Source: Peptoniphilaceae bacterium (GTDB lineage: Bacteria > Bacillota > Clostridia > Tissierellales > Peptoniphilaceae). From it: a DNA stretch of 64,000 nucleotides. Location: positions 1 through 64,000 of the forward strand of contig JASLJE010000001.1 in assembly GCA_030152565.1 (NCBI GenBank). Reading direction: 5' to 3'. The first letter of the stretch is position 1. Each line of letters starts with the position of its first letter. The notes below the pieces were generated by a model, which was given only the letters and a program-made list of their open reading frames with translations, was not told the origin of the DNA and made no database searches. This document shows, piece by piece, positions 52,964 through 61,463 of this stretch. The position numbers and the translations under genes are program-made.

Positions 52964-53399
52964 GGATGAGACCTTTGACTTGACTGAGGACATAGAAGAA
53001 GACTTGAAAAAAGCCCTTCTAAAGACCTTGGAAGTAGAAGGCCTGGACAGTGACTATGAAATATCACTTTCCTTTGTAAATAAGGAAGAGATAAGAAGTC
53101 TTAACAGGGACTATAGGGACAAGGATGCAGTAACTGATGTTTTAAGCTTTTATCTTTTTGACAGTCTAGAGGAAATAAAGACTTTTAAAATGTTGGGAGA
53201 CATAGTTATCTGTGTTGATAGGGCTAGAGACCAGGCTGAGGATTTTGGCCACAGTGTCAAAAGAGAGATGACCTATTTGACAGTCCACTCCTGCCTTCAC
53301 CTTTTAGGCTATGACCACATGGAAGAAGAAGAGAAGAAAGAGATGAGATCTAGGGAAAAATTGATCATGAAAGAATTAGGAGTATTTAAAAGTGAATAA
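52941..53399 (+). CDS. ybeY: Endoribonuclease YbeY
   Basis: Single-strand RNase for 16S rRNA 3'-end maturation, 152 residues. The zinc motif HSCLHLLGYDH (H-x3-H-x5-H) is intact. The gene starts inside the phoH end and its own end overlaps the next start by eight bases, giving tight coupling. Confidence 0.95.
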   Translation: MDLLIDNRDETFDLTEDIEEDLKKALLKTLEVEGLDSDYEISLSFVNKEEIRSLNRDYRDKDAVTDVLSFYLFDSLEEIKTFKMLGDIVICVDRARDQAEDFGHSVKREMTYLTVHSCLHLLGYDHMEEEEKKEMRSREKLIMKELGVFKSE

Positions 53400-54138
53400 G
53401 GACTCTGGCAAGAAGGAAGATGAGAGAACGGGTAAAAATGAAAATCTAATCCAGTCCTTTAATAATGCTGTTCACGGCTTATTAAGTGCTGTTAATGTGG
53501 AAAAAAATATGAAGATCCACATTATAGCTGCGATTTTTATCATAGCCCTAAGCCTTTTCTTTGACTTTAGCAGGGTGGAAATGGCCATGCTAACCATAAC
53601 AATTACTATGGTTTTTATGGCTGAACTTTTTAATACTGCCATTGAGGAAGTGACGGATTTGGCCAGTGGAGGCAAGTACTCCAAGCTGGCTAAAAATGCC
53701 AAGGACATAGCTGCAGGCGGGGTTTTTATAGCTGCCATAAATGCAGTCTTGGTGGGCTATCTACTCTTCTATAATAGGATCTTGGACCTGTCCAAGACCA
53801 CCTATAAGAAGATTTGGGCTAATAGCTCCCACCTGTCCTTTATAACCATAGGCCTGGTCTTGGTCCTAACCCTTCTATTAAAGGGACTTTTCTACAAGGG
53901 AAGGGGGACTCCCTTCCAGGGAGGAACAGTATCAGGCCATTCGGCCCTGGCCTTTAGCCTGGCTACAATAGGAAGTTTTTTAACAGCAGATGCAAGGCTT
54001 CGTTTTATGTTTTATGTTTTAGCCATCATAGTGGCTGAGTCCAGACTGGAGGCTAGGATCCACTCTCTAAGCGAAGTGGTCCTGGGGGCTATCTTGGGAG
54101 TTATGGTTACCCTAGTAATATTTATGAAATTTATATAA
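53392..54138 (+). CDS. DgkA-PAP2 fusion (undecaprenol kinase / phosphatase)
   Basis: A 248-residue fusion. Residues about 17-125 are a DgkA-type lipid kinase with three helices and the conserved AELFNTAIEEVTDL motif; in Gram-positives this phosphorylates undecaprenol. Residues about 135-248 are a PAP2 phosphatase domain with SGHSALAF and SRLEARIHSLSE; the final catalytic-relay aspartate is glutamate here. Together they could balance undecaprenol and its phosphate. Start is GTG at 53392 with AGGAG eight bases ahead. Fusions of this kind occur in clostridia. Confidence 0.88.
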   Translation: MNKDSGKKEDERTGKNENLIQSFNNAVHGLLSAVNVEKNMKIHIIAAIFIIALSLFFDFSRVEMAMLTITITMVFMAELFNTAIEEVTDLASGGKYSKLAKNAKDIAAGGVFIAAINAVLVGYLLFYNRILDLSKTTYKKIWANSSHLSFITIGLVLVLTLLLKGLFYKGRGTPFQGGTVSGHSALAFSLATIGSFLTADARLRFMFYVLAIIVAESRLEARIHSLSEVVLGAILGVMVTLVIFMKFI

Positions 54139-54146
54139 GGAGAAAT

Positions 54147-55034
54147 ATGTTTAAATCAGGATTTGTAACAGTTATAGGAAGGCCCAATGTGGGAAAATCC
54201 ACATTGTTAAATCAATTAATAGGGGAGAAAATATCTATTATTTCTGACAAACCACAGACTACTAGAAATAAGATCCACCTAGTTTATACAGATGATAAGA
54301 TGCAGGCTGTCTTTTTAGACACACCTGGCATACAAATGCCCAAGAATAAGTTGGGAGACTATATGTTAAATGTTTCAGAGTCAACCTTGGAAGAGGTGGA
54401 CGTGGTTACCTTTATGGTGGACGTAAGTGAAGAGATAGGAAAACTAGACTCCTATATATTAGAAAAGTTAAGAAGGGTTAAGACTCCAATCATACTTTTA
54501 ATCAATAAGATTGACACTATAGAAGATGAGGAAGTAAACAAATTAATTGATAAATATTTGCAACTTAATATGTTTCACAGTATAATACCTATTTCTGCCA
54601 AGGATGATGACAACCTGAATATTTACATGGAAACCCTTTATGATATTTTTGAAGAAGGACCTATGTATTATCCAGAAGATATGATAACAGACCAACCAGA
54701 AAGAAATATTATATCTGAGATCATCAGGGAAAAGGCCCTACTTAATCTAGACCAAGAAATACCCCACGGCATCTATGTGGAAATCCAAAAGATTGCCAAG
54801 AGGGAGAATAAGGAATTGGTAGATGTTTTTGTCAATTTATATGTTGAACAAGAATCCCACAAGGGCATGGTCATAGGCAAGCAAGGCCAGATGTTAAATA
54901 AGATAGGTTCCCAGGCTAGAAAGGATATAGAAAGACTTTTAGACACCAGGGTAAACTTGAAGATTTGGGTTAAGGTTGCTAAGAATTGGAGAAAGAAAGA
55001 GGCAAGGGTGAAGGACTTTGGATATAGATACTAG
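54147..55034 (+). CDS. era: GTPase Era
   Basis: A 295-residue 16S rRNA-binding GTPase for 30S assembly: G1 GRPNVGKST (11-19), G2 TTRNK, G3 DTPGIQ, G4 NKID, and a C-terminal KH domain with GKQGQMLNKIGSQARKDIE. It overlaps recO by 17 bases. Confidence 0.97.
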   Translation: MFKSGFVTVIGRPNVGKSTLLNQLIGEKISIISDKPQTTRNKIHLVYTDDKMQAVFLDTPGIQMPKNKLGDYMLNVSESTLEEVDVVTFMVDVSEEIGKLDSYILEKLRRVKTPIILLINKIDTIEDEEVNKLIDKYLQLNMFHSIIPISAKDDDNLNIYMETLYDIFEEGPMYYPEDMITDQPERNIISEIIREKALLNLDQEIPHGIYVEIQKIAKRENKELVDVFVNLYVEQESHKGMVIGKQGQMLNKIGSQARKDIERLLDTRVNLKIWVKVAKNWRKKEARVKDFGYRY

Positions 55035-55779
55035 TCTTTTGCAGGACTTGGAAGGCTATGTAATTTATAGCCTGGACTATAAGGAAACCAGTAAGATAAT
55101 TAAGATTTTTACCAGAGATTTAGGCCTTATATCAGTCATGGCTAGAGGGGCTAAAAGTCCCAAGTCCAAAAAGATGAACCTGACCTCTCTTTATTGTAAG
55201 GGAAGGTTCAACCTAAAAAAGTCTAAGAATATGTACTATCTTATAGATGGGGAAATTATCAATGCCAATCTAGGCCTTAGAGGGTCTATTAAGGATCTTT
55301 ACTACAGCCAAGTATTTTCAGAGATAATCCTAAAAACCGTCTATGAGAATATGGACAATGAAGATTTATATGACTTTTATGACAAAACATTAACAAGTAT
55401 AGATAAGATAGAAAATAAGGAAGTGCTCCTGTCCATGTTTCTTATAAAGTATGCTGCCATGCTAGGCTATAGACCCAGCTTGGGCCAGTGTATAAACTGC
55501 GGCCAGGACAGGTTTAAAAGAGTCTACTTTAATATAGACTATGGGGGAGTTATCTGCCAGGATTGTTATGGACTTCTGCCAGGCCTAGGCCTGACTGAGA
55601 AGGAGTACCACTACCTGGTAAGTGTCCTTTATGAGAAGATAGAAAAGGCGGATGACCTAGAATTGGAAGAGGCCAGTCTGGAGAAAATCAACAGGCTGCT
55701 CTTGAGATTTTTAATAGATAAAACAGAGATAAAAAAGCTTAATTCATGGGGCTTTTTAGACAAGTTAAAATTGCTATAG
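55018..55779 (+). CDS. recO: DNA repair protein RecO
   Basis: A 253-residue recombination mediator: N-terminal OB fold (GYVIYSLDYKETSKIIKIFT), helical core and a zinc site (CINCGQ ... CQDC). The start is uncertain: TTG at 55018 inside era, or TTG at 55039. AAGG just ahead favours 55018. Confidence 0.9.
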   Translation: MDIDTSLLQDLEGYVIYSLDYKETSKIIKIFTRDLGLISVMARGAKSPKSKKMNLTSLYCKGRFNLKKSKNMYYLIDGEIINANLGLRGSIKDLYYSQVFSEIILKTVYENMDNEDLYDFYDKTLTSIDKIENKEVLLSMFLIKYAAMLGYRPSLGQCINCGQDRFKRVYFNIDYGGVICQDCYGLLPGLGLTEKEYHYLVSVLYEKIEKADDLELEEASLEKINRLLLRFLIDKTEIKKLNSWGFLDKLKLL

Positions 55780-55780
55780 A

Positions 55781-55809
55781 TTGACATCTTGGCCGTATTT
55801 TGGTAGATT
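55781..55809 (+). promoter_or_regulatory. Promoter of glyQS
   Basis: TTGACA (55781-55786), 17-bp spacer, TAGATT (55804-55809), directly after the recO stop. No T-box leader fits in the 62-base gap. Confidence 0.65.
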
Positions 55810-55841
55810 TATAGAAGTGAAAAACGGAATTGGAGGAAGTT

Positions 55842-56714
55842 ATGTATTTTCAAGAAATGATTGAAAAATTAAAAGAATACTGGTCCGATAAGGGCGCATT
55901 AGTTTTAGAACCATACGATATTGAGAAGGGTGCAGGGACCATGAATCCCCATACTTTTTTAAGATCTTTAGGCCCTGAACCTTGGAAGGTTGTATATGTG
56001 GAACCTTCAAGAAGACCAGCAGATGGTAGATACGGTGAAAATCCAAACAGACTATATCAACACCATCAACTTCAAATAATATTAAAACCTACTCCAGATA
56101 ATATACAAGATATATATTTGGAATCCCTAAGAGTAATAGGTATAGACCCAACCATCCACGACATTAGATTCGTAGAAGACAACTGGGAGTCACCGACTCT
56201 TGGAGCCTGGGGAGTGGGCTGGGAAGTATGGCTTGATGGAATGGAAATTACTCAATTTACATATTTTCAACAAGTCGGAGGAATTCCTTTGGATATAGAG
56301 TCTGGGGAAATAACCATGGGACTTGAAAGAATTGCCATGTACTTACAAAATGTGGACAATGTTTATGATATTAAATGGAATGAAAATGTAAAGTACCAAG
56401 ACATTTTCCAAATGGCAGAATATGAAAATTCCGTTTATAGTTTCGAAGAAGCTGACGTGACCATGTTGGCCCATCTTTTTGATGTTTATGAAAAAGAAGC
56501 CAAGAGGGTTATAGACAAGAAGTTGGTTATGCCAGCCTATGATTATGTTCTTAAATGTTCTCACACATTCAATGTATTGGACTCTAGAGGGGCTATTTCA
56601 GTGTCTGAGAGAAACCATTATATACAAAGAGTTAGAAATTTAGCTAGAAGAGTAGCAGAAGAATATATAGAAAAACGTAGAGAACTTGGCTTTCCGCTAC
56701 TAAAGGAGGATTAA
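55842..56714 (+). CDS. glyQ: Glycyl-tRNA synthetase alpha subunit
   Basis: Class II catalytic subunit, 290 residues, of the bacterial alpha2beta2 glycyl-tRNA synthetase. Conserved FLRSLGPEPWKVVYVEPSRR and the MGLERIAMYLQ motif 3 segment are clear. I start at ATG 55842 with GGAGGA ahead; an in-frame TTG at 55830 overlaps that site. The next gene starts one base after its stop. Confidence 0.97.
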   Translation: MYFQEMIEKLKEYWSDKGALVLEPYDIEKGAGTMNPHTFLRSLGPEPWKVVYVEPSRRPADGRYGENPNRLYQHHQLQIILKPTPDNIQDIYLESLRVIGIDPTIHDIRFVEDNWESPTLGAWGVGWEVWLDGMEITQFTYFQQVGGIPLDIESGEITMGLERIAMYLQNVDNVYDIKWNENVKYQDIFQMAEYENSVYSFEEADVTMLAHLFDVYEKEAKRVIDKKLVMPAYDYVLKCSHTFNVLDSRGAISVSERNHYIQRVRNLARRVAEEYIEKRRELGFPLLKED

Positions 56715-56715
56715 T

Positions 56716-58791
56716 TTGAATAGATATTTATTGGAAATAGGAGTTGAAGAATTTCCTGCTAAGTATATTGATTCAACTAAAAATCAAATTGTAGAAGGAA
56801 TAAATAAACTATTAAGAGAAGAAAATTATGAATTTGATAAGATCACTATCAATAGCACACCTAGAAGGTTTGCTGTCCTAGTGGAAGGCATCGATTCAAA
56901 CGCTGAAAACTCAGTGGAAAAGGTAAAGGGACCTGCTAAGAAGATAGCCTATGACCAAGATGGAAATCCATCCAAGGCCCTTCAAGGTTTCATGAGAAGT
57001 AAGAAGATAAGTGAAGAAGACATAAGCCTGGAAGAACTAAATGGGGAAGAGTATGTTTACGCATCAATTAAAAATGAAGCTAAACCCTTGGACCAAGTTC
57101 TTGTAAAGGGCATACCAAGTGTTATAAGAAATATATCCAATCCAAAGGCTATGAAGTGGGGTGGTAAGAACCTGAGATTCCTAAGACCTATCAGGTGGAT
57201 TGTTTCCTTATTAAATGATGAAGTTTTAGAATTTGACTTGGAAAAAATCAGTGTTTCAAATGTGACCAAGGGCCATAGGTTCCTTGGATCATCAGAAATA
57301 GTTATAGATAAGATTGACGATTACGAAAGACTTTTAGAAGAAAACTTTGTAATTGTAGACGAAGAAAAGAGAAAAAATATTATAGTTAGGGGCATTAACA
57401 AGTTGGCCAAGGCCAATGGAGGAAATGTGATGATGGACCAGGACCTTCTTCATGAAGTAGTTCATATCAACGAATACCCAACTCCTTTTATAGGTGGATT
57501 TGATCCAGAATACTTGGAACTTCCTAAGGAAGTTATCATAACTCCTATGAAGGACCATCAAAGGTATTTCCCTATACTAGATGATGACAATAGACTACTT
57601 CCTTACTTTATCTCTGTGAGAAATGGGGATGACAAGGGAATAGAAAATGTATCCAAGGGAAATGAAAAAGTTTTGGTTGCCAGATTGGAAGATGCTAAAT
57701 TCTTCTATAATCAAGACATGGCAAGACCTTTAGAAGACTACGTAGAAGACTTAAAGTCTCTAGGCTACCATGAAAACCTAGGATCCATGTATGACAAGAC
57801 CCAAAGATTGGAAAAATTAGTTAAGTCTATAGGCTCCCTATTGGAAGCTGGAGATGACGCTATTAAACTTGCTTCTAGAGCAGCTTACTTATCCAAGGCA
57901 GACCTTGTTACCAAGACTGTAATAGAATTTACAGAGTTACAAGGAACTATGGGTAGGATTTATGCTGAAAAGGCCAAGGAAAACTCAATAGTTGCCAAGG
58001 CTATAGAAGAACAATATATGCCTAGACAGGCCAAGGGAGAACTTCCTAAGACAACTGCTGGAGTTATGCTATCCATAGTGGATAAGTTAGACAGTATTTG
58101 TGGACTACACGCCCTGGACATTCAAGTTACAGGTTCCCAAGACCCTTATGGACAAAGAAGGGCTGCCCTAGGTATAATAAATATTTTGATAGACAATAAG
58201 ATGAGTATAGACCTAAGACCTTTAATCAGGGACTGTCTATATAACTTTGTAGAAGGCTTTGGCCTGGACTTTTCCTATGAGGAAATCAGCCAAAATATAA
58301 TTGTCTTTATCAAGAGTAGACTTAGAAATAAATTAATTGAGGACGGCTATAGGTATGATATTATAGACTCAGTCCTAGAACAAGAAAATATTGATATATA
58401 TGAAATGTATTTAAAGGTTAGGGACCTATCAGACTTTATCGACTCTAAAGAAGATGCTGATGAAATCCTAACAGGATTTATCAGGGTAAATAATATTACC
58501 AAGGACTTTGAAGATGGAGAAATTCATACTGAAGTCTTAGAAGAAAGTGACCTTAAGGTACTAGGACTAAATACAGACTTGGAAGAAATAGACAAGCTTA
58601 TCTTTATAGGCGACTATAAGAAAACCCTAGACTACTTAGATAAAATTATGGTTACCCTAAATGATTACTTGGATAATACTATGATAAATGTGGAAGATGA
58701 AAAATTGAAAAACAGTAGATTGAAATTGGTTAAGAATGTGGGAGATAGGATCCTAGCCATCTTTAATCCTAAGACCATAGTTAGAAAATAA
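56716..58791 (+). CDS. glyS: Glycyl-tRNA synthetase beta subunit
   Basis: Beta subunit, 691 residues, which binds tRNA-Gly. It begins with a TTG codon preceded by AAGGAGGA, and shows the typical LLEIGVEEFPAKY start and the HD-like middle domain. Without it the alpha subunit is inactive. Confidence 0.96.
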   Translation: MNRYLLEIGVEEFPAKYIDSTKNQIVEGINKLLREENYEFDKITINSTPRRFAVLVEGIDSNAENSVEKVKGPAKKIAYDQDGNPSKALQGFMRSKKISEEDISLEELNGEEYVYASIKNEAKPLDQVLVKGIPSVIRNISNPKAMKWGGKNLRFLRPIRWIVSLLNDEVLEFDLEKISVSNVTKGHRFLGSSEIVIDKIDDYERLLEENFVIVDEEKRKNIIVRGINKLAKANGGNVMMDQDLLHEVVHINEYPTPFIGGFDPEYLELPKEVIITPMKDHQRYFPILDDDNRLLPYFISVRNGDDKGIENVSKGNEKVLVARLEDAKFFYNQDMARPLEDYVEDLKSLGYHENLGSMYDKTQRLEKLVKSIGSLLEAGDDAIKLASRAAYLSKADLVTKTVIEFTELQGTMGRIYAEKAKENSIVAKAIEEQYMPRQAKGELPKTTAGVMLSIVDKLDSICGLHALDIQVTGSQDPYGQRRAALGIINILIDNKMSIDLRPLIRDCLYNFVEGFGLDFSYEEISQNIIVFIKSRLRNKLIEDGYRYDIIDSVLEQENIDIYEMYLKVRDLSDFIDSKEDADEILTGFIRVNNITKDFEDGEIHTEVLEESDLKVLGLNTDLEEIDKLIFIGDYKKTLDYLDKIMVTLNDYLDNTMINVEDEKLKNSRLKLVKNVGDRILAIFNPKTIVRK

Positions 58792-58801
58792 GGAGGATAA
58801 T

Positions 58802-59605
58802 ATGTTGGATATATATGTTGTTTCAGATTCAACAGGAGAAACAGCCTATCAATACGCCAATTCTATAATTATCCAATTTCCAGATTTAGAGTTTAGAGAC
58901 TTTAGATATTCTAATGTAAAATCGACTGAACAGGTGGATGAATTATTTAATAGTATTGAGAGACAATCAATAATAATTATGACCATGGTCCTGGAAGATA
59001 TTAGGGAGTATCTTCTAGACCAGGCTGAGAAAAATCAAGTTAAAGTAATAGACATGTTGGGAGGCCCCCTATCTATGATCGAGGAAATAACTGGTAAAAA
59101 AGCCCTTAGGCTACCAGGTTTGATGAGGGGCTTGGATTCAGATTACTTTGATAAGATGGAATCAATAGAGTTTGCCATCAAGTACGATGACGGCAAGGAT
59201 GAAAGAGGGCTCTTAAAGGCCGACATAGTTTTGGTGGGAGTGTCTAGAACATCTAAGACCCCCCTATCCATGCTTTTAGCCAATAAGAACTACAAGGTGG
59301 CCAACCTTCCCCTGGTTCCAGAAATAGACCTACCAGACTCTCTTTTCCAGGTGGACAAGAATAAGATTGTTGGTCTTATCATAGATCCTGACAACTTAAA
59401 CTCCATCAGGGAGGATAGAATTAAGGCCCTGGGCCTATCAGAAGCCTCAGACTATGCCAAGAAGGATAGGATAAGAGATGAATTAGTCTATGCTAGAAAG
59501 GTTTTTGACAGGATAGGCTGTGAGGTAATAGATGTAACTGGATCTACCATAGAAGAGACAGCCACCAAGGTTATATCCATAATTGATAAGAAACAAAGCA
59601 AGTAA
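58802..59605 (+). CDS. Pyruvate phosphate dikinase / PEP synthase regulatory protein
   Basis: A 267-residue DUF299-family bifunctional kinase/pyrophosphorylase that switches PPDK or PEP synthase by phosphorylating a threonine. Family marks are VSDSTGETAYQYA at the start and the P-loop GVSRTSKTPLSM (about 147-158). Its place after glyS and before dnaG is conserved (yqfL in Bacillus). AGGAGG precedes the start. Confidence 0.92.
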   Translation: MLDIYVVSDSTGETAYQYANSIIIQFPDLEFRDFRYSNVKSTEQVDELFNSIERQSIIIMTMVLEDIREYLLDQAEKNQVKVIDMLGGPLSMIEEITGKKALRLPGLMRGLDSDYFDKMESIEFAIKYDDGKDERGLLKADIVLVGVSRTSKTPLSMLLANKNYKVANLPLVPEIDLPDSLFQVDKNKIVGLIIDPDNLNSIREDRIKALGLSEASDYAKKDRIRDELVYARKVFDRIGCEVIDVTGSTIEETATKVISIIDKKQSK

Positions 59606-59622
59606 TCTTTACTTGCTTGTTT
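59597..59622 (+). terminator. Weak terminator after the PPDK regulator gene
   Basis: AGCAAGTAA / TTACTTGCT stem with TCT loop; the following T tract is broken (TGTTTG), so termination is likely partial. A TATAAT at 59650-59655 lies before dnaG. Confidence 0.45.
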
Positions 59623-59669
59623 GCACTTATAAATAAATGGGTAAATAGCTATAATGTAGAGGTGTGTAT

Positions 59670-61451
59670 ATGGGATTTATTCCAGAAGATCAAATTGCTA
59701 GATTAAAAGATTCTTTAGATATAGTAGATATCGTTTCCGAATATGTCAACTTAAAAAGGACTGGATCCAGCTATAAGGGCCTGTGTCCCTTCCATAATGA
59801 AAAGACGCCCTCCTTTACTGTTAGCAGGGAAAGGGGCAATTTTCATTGTTTTGGTTGTCATGAAGGAGGAGACCTTATCTCTTTTATTATGAAGATAGAA
59901 AATCTTTCCTACCTAGAGGCCATCAGGTTTTTAGCGGACAAGAGCGGTTTTGTCCTAACTGAAAAGGCCTATAATAAGGAAAAACAAGACAAGAGAAATA
60001 GGCTCTATAAGATTAATGAGCTGGTTATGAAGTATTACTTTAAGAGTTTTTTGACCAATAAGAGACCCCAGACCTACTTACTTAATAGGGGCTTTGATAG
60101 GGGGATAATGAACACCTTCTTTCTAGGCTATGCAGATGGGGAAAATGACAGTCTCTATAGGTTTTTAAAGTCTAGAAATATAAGTGAAGAAGAAATGATA
60201 GAATTGGGTTTTATTGCTAAATCAAATAATTCTCCATCTTACTATGACAAGTTTAGAAACAGACTAATGTTTCCCATAGTAGACAATAAGAAGAGGATTA
60301 TAGGCTTTGGCGGTCGAACCATAATAGATCACAAGATTAAGTATATAAACTCCCCTGAGTCGGAAATTTTTATCAAGGGAGATAATTTATATGGAATAAA
60401 CATAGTACAAAAAAATAGAAATAAGGACAATATAATACTGGTTGAAGGCTATATGGATGTGATAGGCCTCTACAATGAGGGGATAAACTTTTCTGTAGCC
60501 AGTCTGGGAACGGCACTTACTGAAAATCAAGCAAAGCTGGTAAAGAGATATGGAAGAAATATTTACATAGCCTATGATTCTGATGAAGCCGGAATAAAGG
60601 CCACATTGAGAGCTATTGAAATTTTTGATAAGATAGATTGTCAACTAGGTATTATAGAAATGCCCACTGGGATGGACCCAGATGAATATATAGGGGAATA
60701 TGGCAGGGAGGCCTTTTTTGGTCTGATGAAAAATGCCAAGAAACCCTTGGACTTTCAATTGGACCTACTCCTTAGAAAATCCTTGGACAAGCTGGATTTA
60801 ATTGACCAGGTGACAGAGTTTTTAGCCCAAATAGATAGAAATGTCATAAGGGATGAATATATAGACAAGGCTGCCAAGCTTTTGGATATATCAGGAGATT
60901 CTCTTAAAAAAGACGTCTATAGGGAAGTTGAAACTAGGGAGGGCCAGGAGAAAAAGAAAGCTGGCTATAGGTCATATGACAAAAGTGGGTATAGAGATAA
61001 TAAGATAGAAAACAAGACCATGGTAAAAAGACCAGATGTTAGCTATCTCTTAGAGCTGGAACTTATAGAAAAGTCCCTCTATAGTAGAAGGCTGTATGAC
61101 TTGCTAAAAGAGGAAGCCTTTAGCTTCATAGAAAACAGAGACCTGGCAAGGATATATGGATGGATAGCAGAAAAATACGATGGACTTGATAGGATAGATA
61201 AGGAAGAATTCTTTTCATACTTAAAGGATAATTTTGACCAGGCATTTTTGGATAGGATCTTGAACTACCTGGTATGGGAAGAAGATGAAGAGGATGGAGA
61301 CTCCCTGGCTAGTGAACTTTTGGCCAGAATAGAAAAAAATAAATTGGAGTCTAGAAGAGATGAAATCATGCTCTTATTAAAAGAAGAAGGAAGCAACAAA
61401 TTAGAATTGACCATGGAATTGACAGATATTCTAAAAAGATTAACTCAGTAA
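59670..61451 (+). CDS. dnaG: DNA primase
   Basis: A 593-residue primase. CHC2 zinc finger at 41-65 (CPFHNEKTPSF ... CFGCHEGGD), Toprim core with EGYMDV near 255 and DSDEAG near 303, and a helical C-terminal domain. I start at the ATG at 59670; the GTG two codons before is unlikely. It forms the macromolecular-synthesis unit with rpoD, and its stop is 12 bases before rpoD. Confidence 0.96.
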   Translation: MGFIPEDQIARLKDSLDIVDIVSEYVNLKRTGSSYKGLCPFHNEKTPSFTVSRERGNFHCFGCHEGGDLISFIMKIENLSYLEAIRFLADKSGFVLTEKAYNKEKQDKRNRLYKINELVMKYYFKSFLTNKRPQTYLLNRGFDRGIMNTFFLGYADGENDSLYRFLKSRNISEEEMIELGFIAKSNNSPSYYDKFRNRLMFPIVDNKKRIIGFGGRTIIDHKIKYINSPESEIFIKGDNLYGINIVQKNRNKDNIILVEGYMDVIGLYNEGINFSVASLGTALTENQAKLVKRYGRNIYIAYDSDEAGIKATLRAIEIFDKIDCQLGIIEMPTGMDPDEYIGEYGREAFFGLMKNAKKPLDFQLDLLLRKSLDKLDLIDQVTEFLAQIDRNVIRDEYIDKAAKLLDISGDSLKKDVYREVETREGQEKKKAGYRSYDKSGYRDNKIENKTMVKRPDVSYLLELELIEKSLYSRRLYDLLKEEAFSFIENRDLARIYGWIAEKYDGLDRIDKEEFFSYLKDNFDQAFLDRILNYLVWEEDEEDGDSLASELLARIEKNKLESRRDEIMLLLKEEGSNKLELTMELTDILKRLTQ

Positions 61452-61463
61452 GGGGGATATTTT

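Noticed and set aside
55780..55841. Possible T-box for glyQS.
   Set aside because: Only 62 bases separate recO and glyQ, there is no GGTACC-type T-box sequence and no terminator; a simple promoter explains the gap.
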